Source of the DNA: Opitutales bacterium ASA1
GTDB taxonomy: Bacteria; Verrucomicrobiota; Verrucomicrobiia; Opitutales; Opitutaceae
Reading direction: 5' to 3'
Length of the DNA stretch: 64,000 nt
NCBI GenBank assembly: GCA_036323555.1
Contig: AP028972.1
Coordinates: forward strand, 5,757,696 to 5,821,695
Under the pieces are notes generated by a model. It was not told the DNA's origin. It saw only the letters and a program-made list of their open reading frames with translations, and did no database searches. This document shows positions 27,319 through 35,763 of this stretch, piece by piece; within the stretch, counting starts at the first letter, position 1, and the number at the start of each line of letters is the position of its first letter. The position numbers and the translations under genes are program-made.

Positions 27319-27364
27319 CCCGTCCGTTTCTTCAGTTCGCCGTCGTCCTCAGTCCCCTCGCCTC

Positions 27365-28648
27365 ATGGTCATCGTCGATACCGCTCTCGCCAAACGCGCC
27401 GCCGAAGGAAATCCGGTCCGAGTCGCCCTCATCGGCGCTGGTTACATGGGTCGTGGAGTCGCACTCCAGATCATCAGTTCGTTTCCGGGCATGCGCCTGG
27501 TCGCCGTGTCCAACCGCACGGTCTCGGAAGCCGAGCGCGCCTACCGCGAGGCCGGCGTGACCGATGCTCGCGAGGTGACGACGCTGGCGCAGCTCGACGA
27601 GTCCATCGCGGCCGGCATCCCCGCATTCACCTCCGACGCGCACCTGCTCTGTCAGGCGCAGGGAGTCGAAGCGGTGATCGAGGCGACCGGCGAGATCGAG
27701 TTCGGGGCGCACGTTGTCCTGCGCGCGATCGAACACCGCAAACACATCGTCTTGATGAATGCGGAACTCGACGCCACCGTCGGCCCCATCCTGAAGGTCT
27801 ACGCCGACCGCGCCGGCATCATCCTCACCAACGCCGACGGGGACCAGCCCGGCGTGGTCATGAACCTCCTGCGCTTCGTCAAGAGCATCGGCTGCAAGCC
27901 CCTGCTCGCGGGCAACATCAAGGGCCTGCAGGACCGTTTCCGCAACCCGACCACGCAGGCCGGCTTCGCCGCGAAGTACAACCAGAAGCCGAAGCTCATC
28001 ACCGCCTTCGCCGACGGCACGAAGATCTCCATGGAGATGGCGATCACGGCCAACGCCACGGGCTTCCGCGTCAACACCCGCGGCATGCACGGCTACAAGT
28101 GCGCGCACGTGACCGAGGCTCTGAAGCTCTTCACGATGGACCATTTCGCCGGCGGCGGGATCGTCGACTACGTGCTCGGGGCCGAACCGGGGCCCGGCGT
28201 ATTCGTTCTTGGATACGACGACAACCCGATCAAACGGCAGTACATGAACTACTTCAAGATGGGCGACGGGCCGCTCTACGTGTTTTACGTGCCCTACCAT
28301 CTGCCGCACCTCGAGACGCCGCTCACGGTCGCCCGCGCCGTGCTCTTCGGCGACGCCGCCGTCGCTCCGCTCGGCGGTCCGGTGTGCGACGTGATTACGA
28401 TGGCCAAGCGCGAGCTCAAAGCGGGCGAGACGCTCGACGGCATCGGCGCCTACATGACCTACGGCACGATCGAAAATTCCGACGTCTGTCAGCGCGACCG
28501 CCTGCTCCCGATGGGCCTCTCCGAAGGCTGCGTGCTCAAGCGCGACATCGCCGTCGACGAAGCGATCGGCTACGACGACATCGTCCTACCCGAGGGTCGA
28601 CTCGCCGACCGTCTACGCGCCGAGCAGACGAAGTTCTTCGCGCCCTGA
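27365..28648 (+). CDS. COG4091-type oxidoreductase with C-terminal SAF-like domain
   Basis: A 427-residue NAD(P)-dependent enzyme related to homoserine dehydrogenase. The Rossmann motif VRVALIGAGYMGRGVALQI lies near residues 18-36; VIEATGEIEFGAHVVLRAIEHRKHIVLMNAELDATVGPILK and ITNADGDQPGVVMNLLRFV follow. The C-terminal ~80 residues (AKRELKAGETLDGIGAYMTYGTI, LPMGLSEGCVLKRDIAVDEAIGYDDI) form an SAF-like domain. It is 46 bp downstream of ugd. Relatives occur in sugar and branched-chain metabolism, and the reaction here is not known; it could make an unusual sugar-nucleotide or a decoration. Confidence 0.8.
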   Translation: MVIVDTALAKRAAEGNPVRVALIGAGYMGRGVALQIISSFPGMRLVAVSNRTVSEAERAYREAGVTDAREVTTLAQLDESIAAGIPAFTSDAHLLCQAQGVEAVIEATGEIEFGAHVVLRAIEHRKHIVLMNAELDATVGPILKVYADRAGIILTNADGDQPGVVMNLLRFVKSIGCKPLLAGNIKGLQDRFRNPTTQAGFAAKYNQKPKLITAFADGTKISMEMAITANATGFRVNTRGMHGYKCAHVTEALKLFTMDHFAGGGIVDYVLGAEPGPGVFVLGYDDNPIKRQYMNYFKMGDGPLYVFYVPYHLPHLETPLTVARAVLFGDAAVAPLGGPVCDVITMAKRELKAGETLDGIGAYMTYGTIENSDVCQRDRLLPMGLSEGCVLKRDIAVDEAIGYDDIVLPEGRLADRLRAEQTKFFAP

Positions 28649-28783
28649 GCCGACGACTACCGTCACGACGAGGACTCGCACTCCCGCGCATCGCTCGGAC
28701 TGGAGAAGGGCTCGACCTCGGTCGCGGCACTCCGAGTACTCTCGCATCCACCGCGACGACCAAGGTCGCGCCCTAGGCGCTGC

Positions 28784-29617
28784 CTACTCCTTCAACAAGT
28801 ACGGCTCCCAGAAGGCACGGTCATAGCGCGCGAAGGCATGGCAACCGAACGGGAGTTTGTTTCCGTTCATCTCGAAGAGACGCTGCGGCACCAACTCGAA
28901 AGCGAAGCGCAGGCCCGCCTCGAACGGTGCCATCCGGAAGTCCGGGTTGAACTTCACCGCGTTGTTCGCCCAGAACAGATCCTCGTTCTGGTTGCGCTCG
29001 AGATAGGAGCGGATCTCGGTGTGCACGCCGTTGAACGGCCAGTAGCGCCGCAACACCCGCCGCGGACGGCCGACCATCCGCCGCCACCCCGTGCGCGGAG
29101 CGACGTAGTTGTGCCAATCCGCGTCGGGATCGACCGCGAGACGCCGCGATTGAAAAACCGCCAGAAACGCGTCGATGCGGCGCAGGGAGAACCCGCCGTT
29201 GCCGACGAAGGGTTCGCCCACCCACTCCGCGTCTTTGCACTTCACCCACGGCGGCGCGATGTAGTCCCACCCTTCGTCGCACCACTGCAGCAACTCGTCG
29301 GCGAAGACGAGCGCATCGAGGTGGTAGTGCAGCATGAACTCGTAGTCCTCGAACGCGCGGTAGAAACCGCGCGAGAGCATCAGGCTGTTGTACGCACCGA
29401 CGCTTCCGAAGCAGCGATCCGAGAAGCGACGGATGCGAAAGTCCGGAAACAGGCTCTCGTCGAGCCGCAGCGATTCAGGCACGACGAGCACCTTGTCGTA
29501 CGCACCGAGGTGGCGCCGCAAATGCCGGAGCGAGATCTTCTCGTCGGGCTTCAGGGCGGCGTTCTTCGAGAGCGGGACGGTGATGACGACCCGTTTTCGT
29601 GTGGCTTGCTGGCTCAT
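28784..29617 (-). CDS. DUF5672 family protein
   Basis: A 277-residue protein matching the DUF5672 pattern: KRVVITVPLSKNAALKPDEKISLRHLRRHLGAYDKVLVVPES at the N-terminus, FMLHYHLDALVFADEL near residue 94 with the H-x-D pair, WDYIAPPWV and GNGGFSLRRIDAFL near 139-152, and ENEDLFW-like NQNEDLFWANN near 211. The layout (N-terminal nucleotide-fold, D-x-D-like motif, GNGGFSLR acceptor motif) is that of GT-A glycosyltransferases, and the domain is usually found in glycan loci. It lies 39 bp after the glycosyltransferase at 29657. Activity is inferred, not demonstrated. Confidence 0.85.
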   Translation of the reverse strand: MSQQATRKRVVITVPLSKNAALKPDEKISLRHLRRHLGAYDKVLVVPESLRLDESLFPDFRIRRFSDRCFGSVGAYNSLMLSRGFYRAFEDYEFMLHYHLDALVFADELLQWCDEGWDYIAPPWVKCKDAEWVGEPFVGNGGFSLRRIDAFLAVFQSRRLAVDPDADWHNYVAPRTGWRRMVGRPRRVLRRYWPFNGVHTEIRSYLERNQNEDLFWANNAVKFNPDFRMAPFEAGLRFAFELVPQRLFEMNGNKLPFGCHAFARYDRAFWEPYLLKE

Positions 29618-29656
29618 GGGCAGATGGGTCGCGCTGGAGACGGCGCGCGGACACGC

Positions 29657-30640
29657 TCAGGACTTGCCGCCCGCGCCTCCGCGTCGCGAGCGTTCGAACC
29701 ACCAACGCTTCAGATCGAGGGGTACGCGTTCCGACAGCGCGTCTCGCACACGCGCGAGCTTGCGGCGGTTGTCGGAGCCGGGGCGCGAGAAGACGGTGTT
29801 GAACACCAGTTCGTCGTAAGCCTGATCGTACTCCACCGCCGTGGGATGCCGGAGAGGAAACTCCATCTCACGCGCCGGCAGCGCCGCGAGATCGCTCGTG
29901 CCGGTGGTGTGCGTGGCGTCCGCTCCCCAACCGATGTTGGACACGAGGTTGCAGCTCGGCGCGATGCCGAGCCCGCCGCGTTCCATGACCGAGTAGGCGA
30001 ATTGGTAGTCCCAGATGTCCCGCAGACTGATGTGCGTGTAGACGGAGTCGTAGATCTTGCTCCAGAACCTCTGGATGCGCGGATCGGGCGAGAGCGCGCG
30101 GACCCATCCCGCACGGCGGCGCGACGGCCAGCTCTTCATCTCGAAATCGTAGCCCTGCCACGCACGACGCCACGTGGCCCATCCCCAGAGATTGAGGAAA
30201 CGAAAGAAGGTGTAGCTGTGCGGCATCGCACCTCCGTCTGGCAGGAAGTTGTTGCCGCTCACCATCATCACCCGCTCGTCGTCCGCGTAGCGTTCGAGCA
30301 GCTCGTCGCAGTAGCGAAAGAAGCTCGGATGCGGCACACAGTCGTCTTCGAGGATGATCGCGCGATCGACGTGCTCGAAGACCCAACTCAGACCCGTCGC
30401 CGGCCGCTGGCCGCAGCCGAGATTGTGTTCCGCGAAGTTGCGGTGCACCTCGCACTCCCAGTCCACGCGGTCGATGATCGCGCGCGCAGCCGCGCACTTC
30501 GCCACGTCGTCCGGTCGTCCCGGACGCGGACCGTCCGCGATGACGAAGAGCTTTCGAGGCTTCGCAGCGCGCAAAGCCGCGAAGACGCGCTCGGTCGTGT
30601 CCGGGCGATTGAAGATGATGAAGGCGACAGGCGTGTGCAT
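29657..30640 (-). CDS. GT-A-fold glycosyltransferase (GNT-I/HlpA-like)
   Basis: A 327-residue protein. FIIFNRPDTTERVFAALRAAKPRKLFVIADGPR begins the fold; HNLGCGQRPATGLSWVFEHVDRAIILEDDCVPHPSFFRYCDELLERY (near residues 71-117) contains the EDDC metal-binding motif of the GNT-I-like group, and RFLNLWGWATWRRAW and DIWDYQFAYSVMERGGLGIAPSCNLVSNIGWG follow. Relatives have been labelled hemolytic protein HlpA-like, a misleading name. It probably adds a sugar to the surface glycan. It heads a two-gene minus-strand unit with the DUF5672 gene; 167 bp without a gene separate it from rsfS. Confidence 0.85.
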   Translation of the reverse strand: MHTPVAFIIFNRPDTTERVFAALRAAKPRKLFVIADGPRPGRPDDVAKCAAARAIIDRVDWECEVHRNFAEHNLGCGQRPATGLSWVFEHVDRAIILEDDCVPHPSFFRYCDELLERYADDERVMMVSGNNFLPDGGAMPHSYTFFRFLNLWGWATWRRAWQGYDFEMKSWPSRRRAGWVRALSPDPRIQRFWSKIYDSVYTHISLRDIWDYQFAYSVMERGGLGIAPSCNLVSNIGWGADATHTTGTSDLAALPAREMEFPLRHPTAVEYDQAYDELVFNTVFSRPGSDNRRKLARVRDALSERVPLDLKRWWFERSRRGGAGGKS

Positions 30641-30807
30641 GGCGGAAGCTGCAGCTGTGGCGGCCGAAGAGACCGACTATTGGATAACGGCAATCGCACC
30701 CGTACGGCTAAGGTAATCTTCCCTGAACAGATACCCGGGGGAACCCCCAAACGTACCGGCCGAGGACCGTGTCGGTCAGAGGCGAAGTGAAGCGTAAATC
30801 GGGCCGG

Positions 30808-31350
30808 TCAGGCTCGAGCCTTCTTCTTTGATACCGTCTTGCTGGCCGCCTTGCGTGCGACCTTCTTCGTCGCCGCTTTTTTCGCTGTCGCCTTCTTCGC
30901 AGCGGCTTTGCGCGCAGCGCGCTTCTTCGGAGCGGCCTGCACGCCGGGCGCCCCCGCCGGGGTCTCCGGCTGAAGCAGCGAAGCGAGCGAGACGCGTTCG
31001 GCGTCACCCCACAGACTCTCGAGACGATAGCGTTCGCGGTTTTCCGGGGTGAGCACGTGCACCATCACGTCGAACGCGTCCACGACCGACCACCCGCTGC
31101 CGTCGCCGGCGTCGATGCCCACGACTTTTGTCCCCGTCGCATCGATCACTTGATCGAGCGCTCCACGCAGGGCGCGCAAGTGGGGCTCGGACGTGCCGGT
31201 GGCGACGACGAGGAAGTTCGTGATCGAGGACTGTCGCGCGACGTCGAGCACGACGATTTCCTCGGCCTTCTTGTCGTCGAGCGCGCGGCAAAGCTGCACG
31301 AGCAGTTCGCGCGTGGACGTGGTCTGATGCGTGTTGGATTCGGTAGGCAT
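30808..31350 (-). CDS. rsfS: Ribosome silencing factor RsfS with histone H1-like tail
   Basis: A 180-residue protein. Residues ~13-125 are the RsfS/DUF143 domain (LCRALDDKKAEEIVVLDVARQSSITNFLVVATGTSEPHLRAL, then GWSVVDAFDVMVHVLTPENRERYRLESLWGDA), which binds ribosomal protein uL14 and blocks 30S-50S joining. Residues ~141-180 are a lysine/alanine-rich tail (KKRAARKAAAKKATAKKAATKK and on) resembling histone H1 and other nucleic-acid-binding tails; typical RsfS proteins stop near 105-125 residues. It lies 3 bp after nadD, the common rsfS-nadD pairing. Confidence 0.95.
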   Translation of the reverse strand: MPTESNTHQTTSTRELLVQLCRALDDKKAEEIVVLDVARQSSITNFLVVATGTSEPHLRALRGALDQVIDATGTKVVGIDAGDGSGWSVVDAFDVMVHVLTPENRERYRLESLWGDAERVSLASLLQPETPAGAPGVQAAPKKRAARKAAAKKATAKKAATKKVARKAASKTVSKKKARA

Positions 31351-31353
31351 GCG

Positions 31354-31953
31354 CTAGCGGTAGAGACTCTCGCGCTCGATTCGGTCGGCGACCGGCGCGG
31401 GGAGAAAGACCCGCACCGATCGGCGATTGGAAAGCCGCGCGCGAATCTCGCTCGAACTGATGTCAAAGACGTGAGCGCGGACAAAGTGAAGCCGCAAAAA
31501 CTCCGGGAGGCCGCCGCGCGTTCCCTCGTAACCCGGTCGAGCGAGCACGATGAACTCCAGCAATCCCGCCAGTTCCTCGATCCGATGCCACGCACGCAGG
31601 CGCTCCGCTTGGTCGGCACCGATGATCCAAAACAACTGCGCCTCGGGGTGCAGTCGCCGCAGCTCGCGAGCCGTGTCGACGGTGTAACTCACGCCGCCGC
31701 GTTCGATCTCCAGCGTCGAGAGCCCGAAACGCTCGTCGCCTTCGATCGCCGCCTGCAGGAGTGCGACTCGCACCGCATCACTCGCGCCCGGCTCCCGGTC
31801 CTTGAGCGGTGCGCGAAAAGCAGGCATGAACAGCACGCGATCGAGTTCCAGTGCTTCCGCGGCGTCCTGGGCCGCGACGAGATGCCCGAGGTGCACGGGA
31901 TCGAACGTGCCGCCGAAGACGCCGAGGCGAAACGAGGCTTCGGTTTCGCTCAT
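31354..31953 (-). CDS. nadD: Nicotinate-nucleotide adenylyltransferase
   Basis: A 199-residue NadD. FRLGVFGGTFDPVHLGHLVAAQDA at the N-terminus carries the nucleotidyltransferase H-x-G-H motif, FMPAFRAPLKD is the adenylyltransferase acceptor loop, LFWIIGADQAERLRAWHRIEEL follows, and FDISSSEIRARL near the end is the ISSTxIR motif. It converts nicotinate mononucleotide and ATP to deamido-NAD. ATG 31953 is preferred because family proteins begin just before the beta-strand; ATG 31995 would add 14 residues. It sits between the sigma factor and rsfS and is probably cotranscribed. Confidence 0.93.
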   Translation of the reverse strand: MSETEASFRLGVFGGTFDPVHLGHLVAAQDAAEALELDRVLFMPAFRAPLKDREPGASDAVRVALLQAAIEGDERFGLSTLEIERGGVSYTVDTARELRRLHPEAQLFWIIGADQAERLRAWHRIEELAGLLEFIVLARPGYEGTRGGLPEFLRLHFVRAHVFDISSSEIRARLSNRRSVRVFLPAPVADRIERESLYR

Positions 31954-32004
31954 CGATCCGTCGGTGTCTCCACGCTTTCGAGTCCGCGAACCCATCCGCG
32001 ATGA

Positions 32005-33129
32005 TCACCCATGGCCGGCCTCCTCGGCGAAAAGCGGAGCGAGCGCCGACTCCAGACGCCGCAACGCTCGCTTCTCGCGCATGCTCGCTTGCTGGCGCGA
32101 GATGCCCTCGTCGTGCGCGATCTGATCGAGCGTCGCGATCGAGCCGCCACCAAGACCGAAACGTCGCTCCACGACCTCCCGTTGTTTTGCCGTGAGCCCG
32201 TCCAACTCCCGGCGCAAAACGCCGTGCCAGTCGGTCCGAGACGCGTGCTCGGCCGGAGAGTCTTCGGTCGGGTCGTCCATCCGGTCCCGCCAAGTCGGTT
32301 CGCCCGCGGCGGGAGGACAGTCGATGGACAACGCCGGCTGCGCGAGACACTCCCTCACCCGGGCGAGCAGTCGGCCTTCCGGCGCCGCAGCGACATCCCC
32401 GGCCTGCTCGGCGGCACGAGCGGACAGGCTCGCCTCGGAGATGAGGTTCACCGGAGCATACACCGGCAGGCGTTGCCTCATGAGGTGATTCTTCACCGCT
32501 CGCCGCACCGCCGAAGCCGCTTGGACCGCGAGATCGCGGCCGTCCGCCTGCACGCGGTCGATCGCCTGCAACAACGCGAGCGCACCCTCCTGCATGCAAT
32601 CCGGCCGCGCCGAAGCGCGAAAAGCGATCCGCACCACGATGCGCGCCACGACCGGCTCGTGTGCTTCGAACAGGAGGCGTTGCGCCTCCTTGTAGGCGCG
32701 ATGATCGCTCGAGAGACGGGCGCGCACCTCGTCCCGCAGCCGCTGCCATTGCCTTGTCGTCAGGTGCGCGTCGAGCTCCCGCTGGTCGAAACGCTCCAAC
32801 CCCGTGACACGACGGACGCCGACCGCCACCGCACTCGGCAGCATGCGCCGAAAGCCCTCCAACACCCGGCGTACCACTTCGAACTTGTGCTCGATCGCCA
32901 GCGCCCGGACGGCCGCGCGGCGTGCGATGCCTTGACGTTGACCAAGCAGCTCCAAGGCCGCCATTGCTTCGTCGATCTGGGCCTCCCACTCGGGCACCTG
33001 CAAGAGCCACTCCAAACAGGCACGGTGTCGGGCGATCACGTTCGCGGCTCGAGCCGGTGCTCCCGACGGCGCCGCTCCGCCGCGCAACGCGGCCTCATCA
33101 GGGCGACTCGTAGGATCGGAACAGTTCAT
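32005..33129 (-). CDS. Divergent sigma-70 family RNA polymerase sigma factor
   Basis: A 374-residue protein. A sigma region 2-like helix set lies near residues 150-215 (LFEAHEPVVARIVVRIAFRASARPDCMQEGALALLQAIDRV), with weak -10-binding residues. The C-terminus (near 300-350) has a convincing region 4 helix-turn-helix: LTAKQREVVERRFGLGGGSIATLDQIAHDEGISRQQASMREKRALRRLESAL. The N-terminal ~145 residues match no region 1.1/1.2 that I can see. It lies upstream of nadD and rsfS on the same strand. It may be an alternative sigma factor; its regulon and any anti-sigma partner are not visible. A non-sigma regulator is less likely. Confidence 0.75.
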   Translation of the reverse strand: MNCSDPTSRPDEAALRGGAAPSGAPARAANVIARHRACLEWLLQVPEWEAQIDEAMAALELLGQRQGIARRAAVRALAIEHKFEVVRRVLEGFRRMLPSAVAVGVRRVTGLERFDQRELDAHLTTRQWQRLRDEVRARLSSDHRAYKEAQRLLFEAHEPVVARIVVRIAFRASARPDCMQEGALALLQAIDRVQADGRDLAVQAASAVRRAVKNHLMRQRLPVYAPVNLISEASLSARAAEQAGDVAAAPEGRLLARVRECLAQPALSIDCPPAAGEPTWRDRMDDPTEDSPAEHASRTDWHGVLRRELDGLTAKQREVVERRFGLGGGSIATLDQIAHDEGISRQQASMREKRALRRLESALAPLFAEEAGHG

Positions 33130-33469
33130 GAAAGCACACGTCTCGTGCGAACGCGGAGGACGCTAAACGTCGCCCTGAGACGCGCAAGCTCCCGCACGGG
33201 TTCCCCGCATCCGCCATGCCCGCACGCCGAACGACACTTCCGTTCACGCACATTGGTATTGTGACGAACCCATGGCGACCTAGCCTAGGAAGCATGACCC
33301 CAACGGACATCCGTTTGCCCGGTGCACACCCCGCATCGGCCCGGCCCTGTGTCTGCGACGGGTATTCGCCAACCCGCCGCCGGCCCCCGACGACGGCGAG
33401 ACTTCACAGAACCGAACCCATCGGCGCCCGCGGCGCGGTGGGTTTTTTCATCCCTGGAGAACTCGCCCC
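33130..33469 (+). other. Intergenic leader upstream of the EF-G-like gene
   Basis: This 340-bp gap separates the divergent sigma factor from the EF-G-like gene. No small gene is convincing. The sequence GAACCCATnGGCG occurs twice, at 33266 and 33414; the second copy forms the 5' arm of the terminator-like hairpin at 33415. A weak promoter-like pair (TTGTGA at 33259, TAGCCT at 33281, 16-bp spacer) could drive a leader RNA of about 130 bases. A GGAGA ribosome binding site is at 33454. Confidence 0.4.
33415..33448 (+). terminator. Terminator-like hairpin 21 bp before the EF-G-like start
   Basis: AACCCA (33415-33420) pairs with TGGGTT (33439-33444); the inner arm adds GCGC/GCGC pairing with one bulged G, and the stem is followed by TTTT (six Ts in a row from 33443). 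This is a good intrinsic terminator pointing along the plus strand. As no plus-strand gene ends here, it more likely acts as an attenuator in the 5' leader of the GTPase gene. Confidence 0.65.
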
Positions 33470-35566
33470 ATGAAAGAATACGACTCTGCCGACATCCGAA
33501 ACTTCGCCATCGTCGGCCACGCCTCTTCCGGCAAGACGATGCTGGCCGAGGCCATGCTCGCGTGCAGCGGCGTCATCGGCCGAATGGGCTCGATCGCCGC
33601 CGGCACGACCGCCTCCGACTACCACACGAGCGAAAAGGAGCACCGCATCTCGGTCCACGCCTCGCTCCTCCACACCGAGTGGAACGGCCGGAAGTTCAAC
33701 ATCATCGATACCCCCGGCTACCAGGACTTCATCAGCGAAGGCCTCGCCGCGCTGCGCGTCGGAGACTTCGCCCTCGTCGTCGTCCACGCTTCGCACGGTG
33801 TCCACGTCGGCACCGACAAGGTCTGGGATTACGCGACGCACTACGGGCTGCCCAAGGTCGTCGTCGTCAACGCCCTCGACAAGGAGCACGTCGACTTCGA
33901 CGCCACGCTCGCCCAAGTGCGCGAGCACTTCGGACGCAACGTCTTTCCCATGACCGTGCCCCTCGACGCCGGCCCCGGTTTCCACCGTACGCTCGACGTC
34001 ATGCGCAGTGCCGTCATGACCTACAAGACCGACGGCTCCGGCAAGTTCGAGCAGAGCCCCGCCGAAGGTGAATTCGCCGAGCGCGTGAAGGAGATGCACC
34101 GCGCCTTGATCGAATACGTCGCGGAGTCGGATCCGGAGTTGATGGAAAAGTTCTTCGAACAGGACGGCCTGTCCGAGGAAGAACTCCGTGCCGGCATTCA
34201 CAAGGCCATCCAGGAACAAGTCTTCATCCCGCTCTACGCCGTCTCCGCCGAGACCAACGTCGGTATCGCTCGGCTCATGGACCTCATCGCCAAGTTCGGC
34301 TCGTCGCCGCTCGACCGCCTCGTCGTCCACGCCCACGACGCCGAAGGCCGCGATGTCGAGGTCTCCCTCGAGAGCAACGAACCCGTCTGTTACGTGTTCA
34401 AGACGATGAACGAGCCCGGCGTCGGCGAGTTGTCTTTCTTTCGCGTCTACGCCGGTACGGTCCGCAGTGGCAGCGAACTCCACAATGCCTCGCGCAAGAA
34501 CACCGAACGCGTCGGCCAGATTTACGTGCTCAACGGCCACGACCGCACACCCGTGCCCATGCTCCATGCCGGAGACCTCGGGGCCGTCGTGAAGCTGCGC
34601 GACACGCACACCGGCGATACGCTCTGCAGTCCCAAGTTCGTCGTCTCCCTGCCTCGCGTCGTGTACCCGAAGCCCAACATCCACGGCGCGCTCAAGCTCC
34701 GCAGCAAGGGCGACGAGGACAAGATCGCCATGGGTCTCTCCACCCTCCACGAGGAGGACCCCACCTTTCTCTGGCGCGTCGACGGCGAGATCCACCAAAC
34801 GATCATCTCCGGCCAAGGCGAGCTGCACATGCAGATCATCGTCGAGCGCCTGAAACGACGCTTCAACGTCGAGGTCGAACTCGAGGAACCGCGCGTCCCC
34901 TTCCGCGAGACCATCCGCGCCCACGCGGACTCGCGCTACCGCCACAAAAAGCAAACCGGCGGCGCTGGCCAGTTCGCCGAAGTCTGGCTGCGCATCGAGC
35001 CCGGCCCGCGCGACAGCGGCGTCGACTTCCACCAGTCGCTCGTCGGCACCAACGTCGACCGCGTGTTCGTTCCTTCCGTGGAGAAAGGCGTCAATACCGC
35101 CTGCACCGAAGGCATCGTCGCAGGCTGCCGGGTGGTCGACGTGAAGATCGACTTCTACGACGGGAAGATGCACCCCGTCGACTCCAAGGACATCGCCTTC
35201 CAGATCGCCGGCTATTTCGCCTTCAAGGAAGCCTTCGTGCAGGCCAGCCCCTGCCTGCTCGAGCCCATCTGCACGATCCACGTCACCGTGCCCGACGAGC
35301 ACCTCGGCGATATCATGGGCGACATCTCCGCCCGGCGCGGACGTATCCTCGGAGTGGAGACGGAAGGCCGCTTCCAGACGGTGAAAGCAAACGTCCCGCA
35401 GAAAGAGCTCTATCGCTACAGCACCCACGTTCGCTCGCTCACCGGCGGTCGCGGCACCCATTCCGAAGAATTCAGCCACTACGAGCAGATGCCGGCCGAA
35501 CTCGAACAAAAGGTCGTCGCCGAAGCGCGCGCCCGCAAGGAAGCCGCCGACGCCCATCACCGCTGA
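33470..35566 (+). CDS. Elongation factor G-like GTPase (EF-G paralogue)
   Basis: A 698-residue translational GTPase with the full EF-G domain order: G domain (1-~265), domain II (~280-360), III (~380-455), IV and V to the end (DIMGDISARRGRILGVETEGRFQTVKANVPQKELYRYSTHVRSLTGGRG). P-loop GHASSGKT (16-23) is intact. Two nucleotide-binding motifs are altered: DTPGYQDF (80-87) has Tyr84 instead of the catalytic His, and NALD (134-137) has Ala instead of Lys in N-K-x-D. These changes mark a paralogue, not the essential fusA product. Its ribosome role is unknown; slow or no GTP hydrolysis is possible. Confidence 0.9.
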   Translation: MKEYDSADIRNFAIVGHASSGKTMLAEAMLACSGVIGRMGSIAAGTTASDYHTSEKEHRISVHASLLHTEWNGRKFNIIDTPGYQDFISEGLAALRVGDFALVVVHASHGVHVGTDKVWDYATHYGLPKVVVVNALDKEHVDFDATLAQVREHFGRNVFPMTVPLDAGPGFHRTLDVMRSAVMTYKTDGSGKFEQSPAEGEFAERVKEMHRALIEYVAESDPELMEKFFEQDGLSEEELRAGIHKAIQEQVFIPLYAVSAETNVGIARLMDLIAKFGSSPLDRLVVHAHDAEGRDVEVSLESNEPVCYVFKTMNEPGVGELSFFRVYAGTVRSGSELHNASRKNTERVGQIYVLNGHDRTPVPMLHAGDLGAVVKLRDTHTGDTLCSPKFVVSLPRVVYPKPNIHGALKLRSKGDEDKIAMGLSTLHEEDPTFLWRVDGEIHQTIISGQGELHMQIIVERLKRRFNVEVELEEPRVPFRETIRAHADSRYRHKKQTGGAGQFAEVWLRIEPGPRDSGVDFHQSLVGTNVDRVFVPSVEKGVNTACTEGIVAGCRVVDVKIDFYDGKMHPVDSKDIAFQIAGYFAFKEAFVQASPCLLEPICTIHVTVPDEHLGDIMGDISARRGRILGVETEGRFQTVKANVPQKELYRYSTHVRSLTGGRGTHSEEFSHYEQMPAELEQKVVAEARARKEAADAHHR

Positions 35567-35763
35567 GCCCGACTGCGTTGCTCACCAGATAGCTCGAGTT
35601 CGCCGAAACCACCACGACGCCGCCTGCTCGTTCGGGCGGCGTCGCTTCGTGTACGGCCGATTCCTTCCGCACGTCGATCAAAACGGCGTCAAACGCCACT
35701 CCCACTCGCCACGCACCTCCGCCCCTACGGTCGAAACCGATAAACGCTCATCCCCCGGCTCCG

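Noticed and set aside
28649-28783. Small gene or terminator between convergent COG4091 and DUF5672 genes
   Set aside because: No frame over 30 codons with a sensible start and no stem with T-tract; it looks like plain intergenic DNA.
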